Source: Gemmobacter denitrificans (GTDB lineage: Bacteria; Pseudomonadota; Alphaproteobacteria; Rhodobacterales; Rhodobacteraceae). From it: a stretch of 64,000 nucleotides of DNA. A program made the translations under genes and the position numbers. The notes under the pieces were generated by a model. It ran no database searches. It was not told where the DNA came from and worked only from the letters and a program-made list of their open reading frames with translations. This document shows positions 8,930-17,470 of the stretch, piece by piece (position 1 is the first letter of the stretch; each line of letters begins with the position of its first letter). The DNA lies in the NCBI RefSeq assembly GCF_036964905.1, contig NZ_JBALHR010000006.1, positions 62,001 through 126,000 on the forward strand, written 5' to 3'.

Positions 8930-10473
8930 TTGAGGGCCTCGTCCGGCAGGGTCAGGTCCAGTTCCGCCAGCGCAAAGGGCGGCACCGGGGTTTCCAGCCG
9001 CAGGTTCTGGTAGACCAGATCCTGAAGCGCGACCCGATACCAGAGCCGCGCGCGCAGGCGGAACGGTCCTCTGGCGTCGGCCGGCAAGGGGATGTCATAT
9101 CCCACCACTTCCTCGCCCCTCGCCGGGATCGCGCGGCGGAGCCATTTCACCTCGGCCGTGGCAAAGGTCAGGTGGTTCGGGATCACCTCACCCCGGTCGT
9201 CCAGGAACTTCTCGATCCACATCACCGCGTCGGGGTCGGTCATGCCCGCGCGGTCATCGAACTGGCCCGAGCGGTAAATCACGGCGCCGGCGACGTCCTG
9301 CACCTCGACCTCAAGCCACATGTGCTTCTGGTCGGAGACGCCGGTGGGCAGGTTGTGCCCGGCGCCAAGGTTGCGCACCGCGATGTCCAGCCGCAGGCCG
9401 GCGCCTTCGGCCCGGACGCCGCGCAGTTCCAGCCCCGCCGCCGCACGCAGGAGGGCATGGGTCGCCTCGCGCTGCGCGGCGATGGCGGCATCGGCCTCGG
9501 CCATGGTCAGGCCCGGCGTCGTGCCACCGCGCAGGAAGGTGAGCGTCTCGCCCAGGCCGGTTTCGAACATCAGGTAGTTCGCGCCGACGAAAGCATGTGA
9601 ATAGCGGGCGGGCTTTTCCACCCGGCCTTCGCGCAGCGCCAGAACCTGCGCGGCGGGGTCAGGGGCCATGTGGCAATCCTGACAGGTCACGCCCTGATCG
9701 GCATACCAGCTTGCCTGCCATTCGGCATAGGTCGATTGCACGTCCTGCGGGCTTGTCGCGCTGGACATCGACGCATCGTAGATCTCGGTATGGCAGGCGG
9801 CGCAAAGCTCGGACTTGCCGATCAGCGCCCTGGTCGCATCGCTGCCCCAGCGGGCGGCGTGGTCTCGCGGGGCGGCCAGAAGCGCCAGATCGGCCGGGTC
9901 GTCGCCCAGCCCCGCCAGCCGCAGGGTCAGGGCGCCATTGCCCGCCTTGGGATCGGAATGCACCGCCGCGTGGCAGGCCAGGCAGGACACGCCATCGGCC
10001 GAGGCCGGGCCGGGCGCGACCGAGGCGAGCTTGGTCACCCGGCCCGATACCAGTTCGTTCGGCGCATGGCAGCCTTCGCAGAACCGGCCCTGCTCGACGC
10101 CGTGGCGCAAAAGGTCCTCGTTCGCTTCGACGGTCTTTTCGTAAACGGCATCGCGGTCGGCGATCCCGTGCAGCGAGGGCGCCCATTCCATGAATTCCTG
10201 CCGATGGCAACCCGCGCAATCGGTAGCGGCCGGCAGGGCATCGGCGGCCGCGAGAAGGTTGCCCTCCGTCGCCAGCTGCGAGGGCCAGAAAGGCCGATCC
10301 TGCCCTTCTGCGTTAGGACCGAAGGGCAGCGCGTAATAGGGCACGGCGTCCGACGAAAGCGTGTCCGGGCGCGGCGCAAGGAAGGAATACAACCCCGCCG
10401 CGGCCAACAGCGAAAGCAGCGCGCCGCCCAGCAGCACGGGGGTATGAAATCGGGCCTGCAACTTCAGTTTCAT
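8926..10473 (-). CDS. Pentaheme c-type cytochrome, membrane-anchored
   Basis: A 515-aa protein starting MKLKLQARF, chosen because its ATG overlaps the stop of the preceding gene by ATGA; the open frame continues further upstream only as a shadow. One N-terminal membrane helix (about 11-33) anchors a periplasmic domain with five CXXCH heme sites: CAGCH (86-90), CEGCH (132-136), CLACH (164-168), CAACH (224-228) and CQDCH (264-268). The C-terminal half (about 330-515) has no heme motif and looks like a beta-rich domain. The family resembles multiheme cytochromes of the c554/NrfB-like group. Operon position suggests electron exchange with iron during uptake by the FTR1 permease. Confidence 0.85.
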   Translation of the reverse strand: MKLKLQARFHTPVLLGGALLSLLAAAGLYSFLAPRPDTLSSDAVPYYALPFGPNAEGQDRPFWPSQLATEGNLLAAADALPAATDCAGCHRQEFMEWAPSLHGIADRDAVYEKTVEANEDLLRHGVEQGRFCEGCHAPNELVSGRVTKLASVAPGPASADGVSCLACHAAVHSDPKAGNGALTLRLAGLGDDPADLALLAAPRDHAARWGSDATRALIGKSELCAACHTEIYDASMSSATSPQDVQSTYAEWQASWYADQGVTCQDCHMAPDPAAQVLALREGRVEKPARYSHAFVGANYLMFETGLGETLTFLRGGTTPGLTMAEADAAIAAQREATHALLRAAAGLELRGVRAEGAGLRLDIAVRNLGAGHNLPTGVSDQKHMWLEVEVQDVAGAVIYRSGQFDDRAGMTDPDAVMWIEKFLDDRGEVIPNHLTFATAEVKWLRRAIPARGEEVVGYDIPLPADARGPFRLRARLWYRVALQDLVYQNLRLETPVPPFALAELDLTLPDEALK

Positions 10474-10946
10474 GATTGACGCCAGTGCCTTAGTGTCAGA
10501 TGCAAGATCAGCCCGAGAGCGGCGGCCAGTGAAAGCCACAGATGCAGGAAGGCCAGAAGGTGCGTGGCGGCCATCGGCCAGAACCAGATCCGCCCCACCA
10601 GCCACAATGCGGGCGGCAGGGCCATCACGAGCCCCGTTGCCAGCACGACAAGGTATTTCACCAGTAGCGCCCAGCCCAGCACGCTGAACAGTCGCCGTTG
10701 GCTTTTCGCCGTGGCAAGGCGTATGTGCCGCAGGGCCCAAGGGGCGAAGAGCGCCGCGAAAGCTCCCCCCGCCACAACATGCGCCAAGATCAACGCCGCC
10801 CCGGCCCTGCCGACACCCTCGGGGCCCCATTCCAGCACGAGCCCGCTGCCCAGAAGCGCTGCGAACTGGGCCGAGAGCATGGCGGATGCCCGTGTGCCAC
10901 CCCTGCGGGCAGGGGCCGCGGGAGTCGAAAAGGCAAGGGCGGTCAT
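10470..10946 (-). CDS. Small multi-pass membrane protein, possible cytochrome b-like subunit
   Basis: A 158-aa protein with about four hydrophobic segments. His residues lie in or near the membrane spans (ILAHVVAGG, THLLAFLHLWLSL, HLTLRHW near the C-terminus), an arrangement compatible with heme b ligation as in small cytochrome b561-type anchors. This is an inference from composition; no family was recognised with certainty. It begins 4 bp after the imelysin-like gene and overlaps the pentaheme cytochrome start by ATGA, so it probably links the periplasmic cytochrome to the quinone pool or to the permease. Confidence 0.6.
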   Translation of the reverse strand: MTALAFSTPAAPARRGGTRASAMLSAQFAALLGSGLVLEWGPEGVGRAGAALILAHVVAGGAFAALFAPWALRHIRLATAKSQRRLFSVLGWALLVKYLVVLATGLVMALPPALWLVGRIWFWPMAATHLLAFLHLWLSLAAALGLILHLTLRHWRQS

Positions 10947-10950
10947 CGCG

Positions 10951-11991
10951 TTACCCCTCCAGCTTCACGTCGTGCCGGGCCGCCGCCTGTAGCACCATCG
11001 CAACGATCCGGTCGGCCATGTCCTGCGCCTCTGATCCGAGCGCGTCGGCTTCTTCGGCGCCGAACGCCGTGCCGGCGGCCTCGCGGGTGCGGGTCTCCTC
11101 GACCAGGGCCAGCAACTCATCAAAGGCGGCGCGGATCGTCGCATCCATTTCGGGATCGCCTGCCGCCACCACCGGCGAGACCGCGCTGAAATACATTCGC
11201 TTGCAGCCCCCCATGATGCCCGAGACGTCCACCAGCCGGCTTTGCGCCACGAAGGCGCCGATCTTGCCGTTGATGAACTGCGATTCCTTCCACTCACCGA
11301 AATAGTCGCCGACCGTGGGGGTCATCGTCACGACCGCGGCGAAGGCATCGTTGCGGTTCGGCTCCCATGCCATCATCGCCACGTCCAGCTCGCCTGACCA
11401 TTTCACCAGACCCGTCGCCACGCCCTGCGCCAGATTGACGTCGAACAGCCCTTCCCCCGGCGAGGCCGCGCCGTCGCCATCCACATCGCCCGCAACGATC
11501 AGATGCGCCGGATCGGTGCCCCAGAACAGGGGTTCCGACAGGCTGTGAAACAGACTACCCGGCTGATGCAGAACCGTGCCATCGGGCAGTACCAGATCGT
11601 AGTCGGCCACATCCTCGGCCTCGGTTCCGGGGTTCCCGGCATCGAGGATCAGATCGAAAAGCGCGGTCGAGGGCACGCCGGCAACGATACCCTCGATGGT
11701 CTCGTAGTCATTCGAGGCCACCAGCCACGCCGCACGAATGGCCTTGATCGCCTCGGCCAGCGCCGGGCCTTCCGCGGCCAGCGCCGCTGCATAATCGCCT
11801 TGATGCGCCGCAAGAATCGCGGCATAGGCATCGACCGCGTTCTGAAGCGCCGCGGTATCGGCTTCAAGACGAGCCGTATGCTCAAGCGTGAAGGCCTTAA
11901 CCTCGGCTAGGCCGTCGGATTCGGCATCGGCGAGAACGGCGGTGGGCAGCAAGGCAAGAACGGCCGCCGCAAGGGATGCGGATTTGGTCAT
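10951..11991 (-). CDS. Imelysin-like periplasmic protein of iron-uptake operon
   Basis: A 346-aa exported protein with a clear signal peptide (MTKSASLAAAVLALLPTAVLA). The helical body and the motif FHSLSEPLFWG (about residues 148-158) resemble a diverged form of the imelysin GxHxxE..LWG signature found in EfeO/EfeM and IrpA proteins, which accompany FTR1-type permeases. An acidic DVDGDG loop (about 168-173) looks like a calcium- or metal-binding loop. It is the first gene of the operon and follows the FNR-type box, so its expression is likely raised at low oxygen. Family assignment is moderate. Confidence 0.55.
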   Translation of the reverse strand: MTKSASLAAAVLALLPTAVLADAESDGLAEVKAFTLEHTARLEADTAALQNAVDAYAAILAAHQGDYAAALAAEGPALAEAIKAIRAAWLVASNDYETIEGIVAGVPSTALFDLILDAGNPGTEAEDVADYDLVLPDGTVLHQPGSLFHSLSEPLFWGTDPAHLIVAGDVDGDGAASPGEGLFDVNLAQGVATGLVKWSGELDVAMMAWEPNRNDAFAAVVTMTPTVGDYFGEWKESQFINGKIGAFVAQSRLVDVSGIMGGCKRMYFSAVSPVVAAGDPEMDATIRAAFDELLALVEETRTREAAGTAFGAEEADALGSEAQDMADRIVAMVLQAAARHDVKLEG

Positions 11992-12074
11992 CTGATACTC
12001 CTTCGGGATCGGCGGGCGTGGCGGACAGGCTGGGCCCCTAGCGGTATGCGTAGAGTGGAAACCGGCGGCCTACC

Positions 12075-12088
12075 TTGATATCGGTCAA
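12075..12088. promoter_or_regulatory. FNR-type box upstream of the FTR1/cytochrome operon
   Basis: TTGATATCGGTCAA matches the consensus TTGAT-N4-ATCAA in nine of ten positions, the same half-sites as the box at 162-175. It lies 84 bp before the imelysin-like start, a usual activating distance for FNR-family regulators once the 5' leader is counted. Confidence 0.75.
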
Positions 12089-12209
12089 ATGTTGACTGAA
12101 TTTGTAGGTATTTTGTGCCAGTTAAGCGCGGCTTTCGATTTTTGCTCGACACTAGCCGGTCAGACAGGAGACATGATAGAGCGGAAGGGGAGTGGGCAGA
12201 ACATGGGGG

Positions 12210-12622
12210 TCATGCGGCGCGTTTTCTGTTTGCGTCGATCAGCCGACCATCGGCCCTTGTGACGGCTACCCGGTGAGCTCCTTTTGGCGACTACCGCATC
12301 CTTCTGCGCTTTCCCATGCGGGCATTGGCAATATCATCGACTGATCCTTCTGCACGAGATGAAGAGATGGGCAGCCCGTTACGATACCGTCGGCCGTAAT
12401 CGACGAGGTATTCCATGTTGTTCGCGAGTTAGGCGTACAGTGTCTCGCATCGGGCCTGCACACGAGTTGCAGCGGAGCGGACAGCCAGTGGTGCTTCCGC
12501 AAGGCGGGTACAGTCGTGCATGAGCCCCTTCAGATATGTTTCCGCGACCCGTGCTCCGCCATGCCAAAGCCACCAGCGACGACTTTTCGCGGGGCGCTGG
12601 AACAGCACTGGATTGCTGTCGC
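12210..12622 (-). pseudogene. Decayed transposase, C-terminal part (ISKra4-related)
   Basis: Reading the minus strand in one frame gives WWLWHGGARVAETYLKG, then LAVRSAATRVQARCETLYA, a stop, LANNMEYLVDYGRRYRNG, RAEGSVDDIANARMG, another stop after KRRRMR, and KGAHRVAVTRADGRL, ending KRAA-stop. The AEGSV..IANARM block corresponds to AEASVNNLVARRM in the intact neighbouring transposase, so both come from related DDE elements. Two in-frame stops mark it as dead. The remnant runs straight into the left end of the intact element, so that element inserted into the older one. Confidence 0.7.
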
Positions 12623-14174
12623 GTGAGACCGTTCAACTACCTGGGGTCATGCGGCACGCTGAAAGAGCGGTAAAGGCACGAATGGCGAAATGATAGTCTG
12701 CCTTGGTTGAACGGGCGGCCGGTAGGCGAGACGTTCCGCGAGATCGCCATTGGCAAGGGCCACGCGAACTTGAAGGAGCAGGTTTGCCCCGCATTCCGAC
12801 CAACGCATCTGCTGCTTCTTGACCATTCTCCTTGCGACCAAATTGTTGACGCTCGCTTCAGCGGCCGTTGAGGCGATCCGTTTCCCTTCGCGATATCTCG
12901 CGCCGTAGTTGGTGATCGAGCCCCGGTTCTGCTCCATGTAGATGCGCAAGTTCAACAGGCCGCCGCGTAGCGAGACGATCGCGGTGCTGCCCTGTTCATC
13001 TGCCTTCAGGTCGTGAAACAGGCGATCGATCAAGTCAATTGCCCTGTCTATTTGACCATTCCAGAGACGCCACCTCACCGCTGCGATGTCCTCCAGAAAC
13101 TCCTCCTGCTCGTCCGCCGGCAGTCGTCGTGCCAACCACGCGGCAGTCTGCTCGATGGGGCGCAGCTTCATGGCAATGTGAAACCAATCGAGGATGTGCT
13201 TGGCCGGCTGCGGAAGGACTGATTTCAAGCACTTAAGACATTCTTCACCGTCGGTGATCACGGTAATATCGCCCTTGCCTTCGTAGCCGAGACGCTTGAG
13301 GGCTAGTAGCCCTTCCGCCCTCATTTTCCGTCGCGATGTACCAGAAAAGGCGAACAGAACTCCTCGGTCGGATCCGACCCCGCCACGGCTTGCATGGCAG
13401 ATGACCGCTTCGAAACTTCGCGTTTCACGGCCGCGGATTTGCGGGATGTGAGCAGTATCTATGCTAAGGACAAATTCCCGTTCTGGGTCTTCAGGAAGCG
13501 GCAGCTCGCGTTGACGACGCTCCTTCGTATCAACTTGTTCAAAGAACATGCGTTGTTCTTCTTTTTCTTCCAGTCGCTTACCTACTGCCAAGGTGCGATG
13601 TCGCAGGGTCGTGTGCCGAGTTGGTGTCTGTCCAGGCAGGAATTCGGCCAGAACTTCCGCCGCTGCCCGGTAGGGCATAAGTGCGCCAAGCTTAGCAGTA
13701 AGCGTCATCAGTTCTGCAGTTGCACGGTCAGGGCAGAGCTCGGAGACCGGAGTGATTGTGAAATCAACACCGGGCATGCAGCGGCGGCAGGGGTATAACC
13801 GAGGGCTCTCCACGGTGACAGCGCCGTAAACTGTCCGGATCGTTCTGGTCGAATAGTCCTTGATCGGTCGCGCTCCGCCACACGCTTGGCAATGACGTCG
13901 GAACAGAACATAGAGGGCGCATTGCTGCTCGACGATGTGCAGCTGAAGCGAGGCCATTATTGCTTTGCCTTCTTCGATCGACAGGCCGAGGTTACCAGTG
14001 GCCAGATCATCGAGGCTCTTCTCGATCTCAAGTTCGAAACGATGGCCTCGCGTGATTTCGTCCGAACCCTCAATACTGATTTTCCAGCGCATCCTGCCTC
14101 TCCTTTGCCAAGACTGGCAAAGAGTAAAGCCCGCTTCGGCAAACAATGCACCCCAGGGAATTGAACGGTCTCAC
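12623..14174 (-). mobile_element. Insertion sequence, ISKra4-type
   Basis: The element is about 1.55 kb and is bounded by 25-bp terminal inverted repeats matching at 23 positions. Both ends begin GTGAGACCGTTCAA reading inward and end with CCTGGGGT. It contains a single transposase gene. No target-site duplication is visible between the left flank (ttgctgtcgc) and right flank (gatgtaccat), which suggests that a deletion or rearrangement took place after insertion. The right neighbour is a TRAP permease missing its 5' part, consistent with that. Confidence 0.8.
12647..14092 (-). CDS. ISKra4 family transposase
   Basis: A 481-aa transposase starting at MRWKISIEG, preceded by a strong AAAGGAG ribosome-binding site. 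The zinc-finger-like segment CQACGGARPIKDYSTRTIRTVYG with the following CRRCMPG is typical of ISKra4-type transposases. Candidate catalytic acids are the Asp in SIDTAHIP, the Asp in ITDGEECL and the Glu in AEASVNNLVARRM. The frame is uninterrupted and the ends are intact, so the element may be active. Confidence 0.85.
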   Translation of the reverse strand: MRWKISIEGSDEITRGHRFELEIEKSLDDLATGNLGLSIEEGKAIMASLQLHIVEQQCALYVLFRRHCQACGGARPIKDYSTRTIRTVYGAVTVESPRLYPCRRCMPGVDFTITPVSELCPDRATAELMTLTAKLGALMPYRAAAEVLAEFLPGQTPTRHTTLRHRTLAVGKRLEEKEEQRMFFEQVDTKERRQRELPLPEDPEREFVLSIDTAHIPQIRGRETRSFEAVICHASRGGVGSDRGVLFAFSGTSRRKMRAEGLLALKRLGYEGKGDITVITDGEECLKCLKSVLPQPAKHILDWFHIAMKLRPIEQTAAWLARRLPADEQEEFLEDIAAVRWRLWNGQIDRAIDLIDRLFHDLKADEQGSTAIVSLRGGLLNLRIYMEQNRGSITNYGARYREGKRIASTAAEASVNNLVARRMVKKQQMRWSECGANLLLQVRVALANGDLAERLAYRPPVQPRQTIISPFVPLPLFQRAA

Positions 14175-14235
14175 GATGTACCATTGATTTTGTTGAATTC
14201 GTCACCTCAGAATTAAGGGCTACGCGACAGCAGCG

Positions 14236-15567
14236 GTGGGGGGCGGGCAGCTCTTCATCGACCTCGCCATCCGCGCCGCGGGGCGGGCGACGGGCGGTAC
14301 GGCCAAGGCCGCGATCATCGGGTCCAGCCTCATGGGTTCGATCTCGGGCAGCGCGGTTGCCAACGTCGTCTCGACGGGCGTCTTCACCATTCCGCTGATG
14401 AAACGGACGGGCATTGCGGCCCATCGCGCCGCCGGGATCGAGGCTATCGCCTCGACCGGGGGGCAGATCATGCCGCCGGTCGTGGGCGTGGCCGCCTTCA
14501 TCATGGCCGAGCTTCTGGGCATTCCCTACGTCGATGTCGCACTTGCGGCGCTGATCCCGGCGGTCGCCTTCTATCTGGCATTGCTGCTTGTCGTCGATCT
14601 GGCCGCGCGCCGCGACGGGGTGCGCGCCCTGACGGCGGAAGAGGTGGCTGAAACCGACGATATCCGCCCGCGGCTGCACCTGATCCTGCCGCCGCTGCTG
14701 CTGGTCGCCTTGCTGGTGGCGGGCTATTCGGCGCCCTATTCGGCCGTCATTGCCTCGGCCTCGTGTCTTGTCGTGCCGTTTCTGCGGCGCAACACCTGGA
14801 TCGGCTGGAGGGAAATCCGCGAGGATTTCCAGGAGGCGCCGAAACAGGCGGCCGAGGTCGCCGTGCCGATTGCCGCCATCGGTCTGGTGATCGCCGTCGC
14901 GGTGCAGTCGAACCTTGCGCTGAAATTCGCAGGATCGCTGATGTCGCTGTCCGAAGGCTCGATCTATGCGTCGCTTACGCTGGCCATGCTGGGCTGCATC
15001 ATCATGGGCATGGGGCTGCCGACGGTCGCGGCCTATATCATCGGTGCGGTTCTCTTCGTCCCGGCGATCCAGGAACTCGGGATACCGCCCCTCGCCGCAC
15101 ATTTCTTCATCTTCTACTACTGCGTGCTTTCGATGGTGACGCCGCCCGTGGCGCTGGCCTCCTTCGCGGCGGCCGCGGTCGGACAAGCCTCGACGATGAA
15201 GACCAGCCTCTCGGCCTTCGGGCTTAGCCTTGTGGCCTTCTTCATCCCCTTCGGATTTGTCTTCGACCTTGGAATCCTTGGCGAAGGCACGGTCCCGGAA
15301 GTAGCGTTCAGCGCCTTCGGTTTGCTGGTCTCGACTGCTCTGTGGGCGATCGCATTCGGCGGCTGGTGTGTCAGACCCTTGGCCCTGCCCTCCCGCATCG
15401 CCATAGGCGCCGCGGGACTTGCCGCTGTGATCGCGCCGTCCGGTTCAGTTGTCTGGTTTGCCGGTCTTGGCATCGGCTGGGCTGTTGTGATTGGACTGGT
15501 CATACTTGGCCGCGGGAACAGCGCTTGGCTGACCGGCCTAGCATTTACTCGGCCTGCAGCCACCTGA
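14236..15567 (+). pseudogene. TRAP transporter fused permease, 5'-truncated
   Basis: The conserved frame starts abruptly at GGGQLFIDLAIRAAGRATGG, which in intact DctQM-fused (TAXI-associated) TRAP permeases is internal, after several hundred residues. The remaining 443 aa contain the DctM-type signatures GSSLMGSISGSAVANV and MGMGLPTVAAYI and many membrane spans. The DctQ-like part, the start of DctM and the substrate-binding protein gene are absent. About 60 bp of unrelated sequence separate it from the insertion element. A GTG at the listed start could initiate translation, but a working transporter is unlikely. Confidence 0.8.
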
Positions 15568-15582
15568 AGACAGGAAACGACC

Positions 15583-15621
15583 CACCCGACCGCGACCTTC
15601 AGCAGGATATGCGGTCGGGTG
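15583..15621. terminator. Hairpin between convergent genes
   Basis: CACCCGACCGC and GCGGTCGGGTG form an 11-bp perfect stem around a 17-nt loop. It lies between the end of the truncated TRAP gene and the end of the amino-acid transporter ATPase gene, so it could terminate either strand. No long T tract follows. Confidence 0.55.
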
Positions 15622-15636
15622 ATCCGCAATGTCCAA

Positions 15637-16383
15637 TCAGTGCCCTAAGACCTGCGACAGAAACAGCTTCGTGCGCTCGTTCTGTGGCTTGCCGAAGAAT
15701 GCCGCGGGCGGGGCCTCCTCGACGATCTCGCCTTTGTCCATGAAGATCACGCGGTCCGCCACCTTGCGGGCAAAGCCCATTTCGTGCGTGACGCAGATCA
15801 TGGTCATTCCTTCGTTGGCCAGGGCGACCATTACATCCAACACTTCGGCGATCATTTCAGGGTCGAGCGCGGAGGTTGGCTCATCGAACAAGAGGATCTC
15901 TGGCTGCATGCAGAGCGCCCGCGCGATCGCAACTCGCTGCTGCTGGCCGCCAGATAGTTGGCCGGGGTATTTCGCTGCCTGATCCAAAATGCGGACCTTC
16001 TCCAGATACTTCAGAGCAACTCTCTCGGCCTCAGCGCGCGGTGTCTTGCGCACCAACATCGGGGCGAGGGTGCAGTTTTCCAACACGGTCATGTGCGGGA
16101 AAAGATTGAAGTGCTGGAAGACCATGCCCACTTCGCGGCGAATCTCGTCGATCGAGCCGAGGCTGTCATCCAACAAGGTGCCAAACACGCGGATATCGCC
16201 GCTGTCGTGTTCTTCCAACTGGTTGATGCAGCGGATCATCGTGGATTTTCCTGATCCAGAGGGGCCGCAGACCACGACCCTTTCCCCCTTTCGCACGGTC
16301 AACGAGATACCGCGCAGAGCCTGGAATGAGCCGTAGAACTTGTTCAGGTCACGGATGTCGATGGCGGGCGCGTTCAAGTCCAT
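15637..16383 (-). CDS. aapP: Polar amino-acid ABC transporter ATP-binding protein (AapP/BztD type)
   Basis: A 248-aa ATPase with Walker A GPSGSGKST (about 40-48), Q-loop VFQHFNLFPH, ABC signature LSGGQQQR and Walker B ILLFDEPTSALDP. Sequence is of the GlnQ/AapP class that energises polar amino-acid importers. It is the last gene of aapJQMP on the minus strand, 4 bp beyond the AapM stop. The gene order J-Q-M-P is the one found for the general L-amino-acid transporter of rhizobia and the Bzt system of Rhodobacter. Confidence 0.93.
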   Translation of the reverse strand: MDLNAPAIDIRDLNKFYGSFQALRGISLTVRKGERVVVCGPSGSGKSTMIRCINQLEEHDSGDIRVFGTLLDDSLGSIDEIRREVGMVFQHFNLFPHMTVLENCTLAPMLVRKTPRAEAERVALKYLEKVRILDQAAKYPGQLSGGQQQRVAIARALCMQPEILLFDEPTSALDPEMIAEVLDVMVALANEGMTMICVTHEMGFARKVADRVIFMDKGEIVEEAPPAAFFGKPQNERTKLFLSQVLGH

Positions 16384-16387
16384 GGGA

Positions 16388-17470
16388 TCAGTCCTTGCGA
16401 TGTCCGGCGTTCATCCGGGCCTCGAGGAACGCGCCATAGCGCGACAGGCCGAAGACGAAGATGAAATAGATGGCGGCGACGAAGGCGTAGACCTCGACAT
16501 AGGCGAACTTCCATTCGCCGGTTTTGTAGGCGGTGTTGCCGGCAGCGAGCAGCTCGATGAAGCCGACCACAACGATCAGCGAGGTCTCCATGAAAGCCAC
16601 GACGAACTGGTTGATCGTTGCGGGCAATGCCAGACGGAACGCCTGAGGCAGGACCACGCGCGACATGCGGTTCCAGTAGGTGAGGCCAAGGGCCTTGGCG
16701 GCCTCTTCCTGTCCGCGCTGGATGCCCTGAAGCCCGCCCCGAATGATCTCGGCCTGATAGGCGGCGAAGAAGACGGCTGCGCCAAAGATCACTCGGTAGA
16801 GCTTTTCGCCGATCAGGAAACCCGGAAGCCTGAAGGGCAGCACGATGGCGGCGGTAAAGAGGATCGACAAGAGCGGCAAGGAGCGGATCGTGTCGATGAT
16901 CCACCCGGTCACCCGGGCGATGACCGGCAGTTCGGACCGTCGCAGCAGGGCCAGAACGATGGCAAGCGGCATCCCGATGACCCCAGTGGCCACAAAGACG
17001 AAGAGGGTCAGCGGAAGCCCGCCCCATTGCTGTTCATTGACGAGGGTGAGGCCAAGAATCCCGCCCCGCATCAGACCATAGAAGACCCCGGTGCCGAGCA
17101 CCCAGGTCAGGGCAAGACGGCGGAAGCTCCACATGCGCGGCAGGCAGGACAGGATGATCACCGCCGCAACCACCATGCAGGCCAGGGCCGGGCGCCACTG
17201 CTCGGCATAAGGGTAGATTCCGAACAGGATGACCCGCCACCGAACCGCGATCACTGACCAGCACGCCCCACCCTTCGCGGCGCAATCGCTCTGATTGGCC
17301 GTGGCCGAGAATGTTGCGTCGAGCACGGCCCAATTCAGCACCCAGCCTCCCAATGCCAGCAGGACGGCAAAGCTGGCAAAGGTCATCAGCGCCGAAGGCA
17401 ACGTCCCGAAATAGTCCCGTCTCAGGCGCTTCCAAACAACATTGCGCGGGGTGTGCAGAGCAGCGGTCAT
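16388..17470 (-). CDS. aapM: General L-amino-acid ABC transporter permease (AapM/BztC type)
   Basis: A 360-aa permease with the HisM/GlnP-type core in the C-terminal half, including the EAA loop GLQGIQRGQEEAAKALGL. The long N-terminal extension with a periplasmic loop containing two Cys (QSDCAAKGGACWSV) is characteristic of AapM/BztC rather than of short GlnP-type permeases. Its start overlaps the aapQ stop by ATGA, which fits assembly of a Q-M heterodimer. Confidence 0.92.
   Translation of the reverse strand: MTAALHTPRNVVWKRLRRDYFGTLPSALMTFASFAVLLALGGWVLNWAVLDATFSATANQSDCAAKGGACWSVIAVRWRVILFGIYPYAEQWRPALACMVVAAVIILSCLPRMWSFRRLALTWVLGTGVFYGLMRGGILGLTLVNEQQWGGLPLTLFVFVATGVIGMPLAIVLALLRRSELPVIARVTGWIIDTIRSLPLLSILFTAAIVLPFRLPGFLIGEKLYRVIFGAAVFFAAYQAEIIRGGLQGIQRGQEEAAKALGLTYWNRMSRVVLPQAFRLALPATINQFVVAFMETSLIVVVGFIELLAAGNTAYKTGEWKFAYVEVYAFVAAIYFIFVFGLSRYGAFLEARMNAGHRKD

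Noticed and set aside
8926..10830. Longer frame for the pentaheme cytochrome
   Set aside because: The added residues overlap the four-helix membrane protein gene and have no signal peptide; MKLKLQ start gives an anchor helix and ATGA coupling.
12604..14190. Target-site duplication around the insertion sequence
   Set aside because: The ten bases on each side do not match at any short length; a shared cgcgacagca string near 14223 is not adjacent to the end and is likely chance or remnant.
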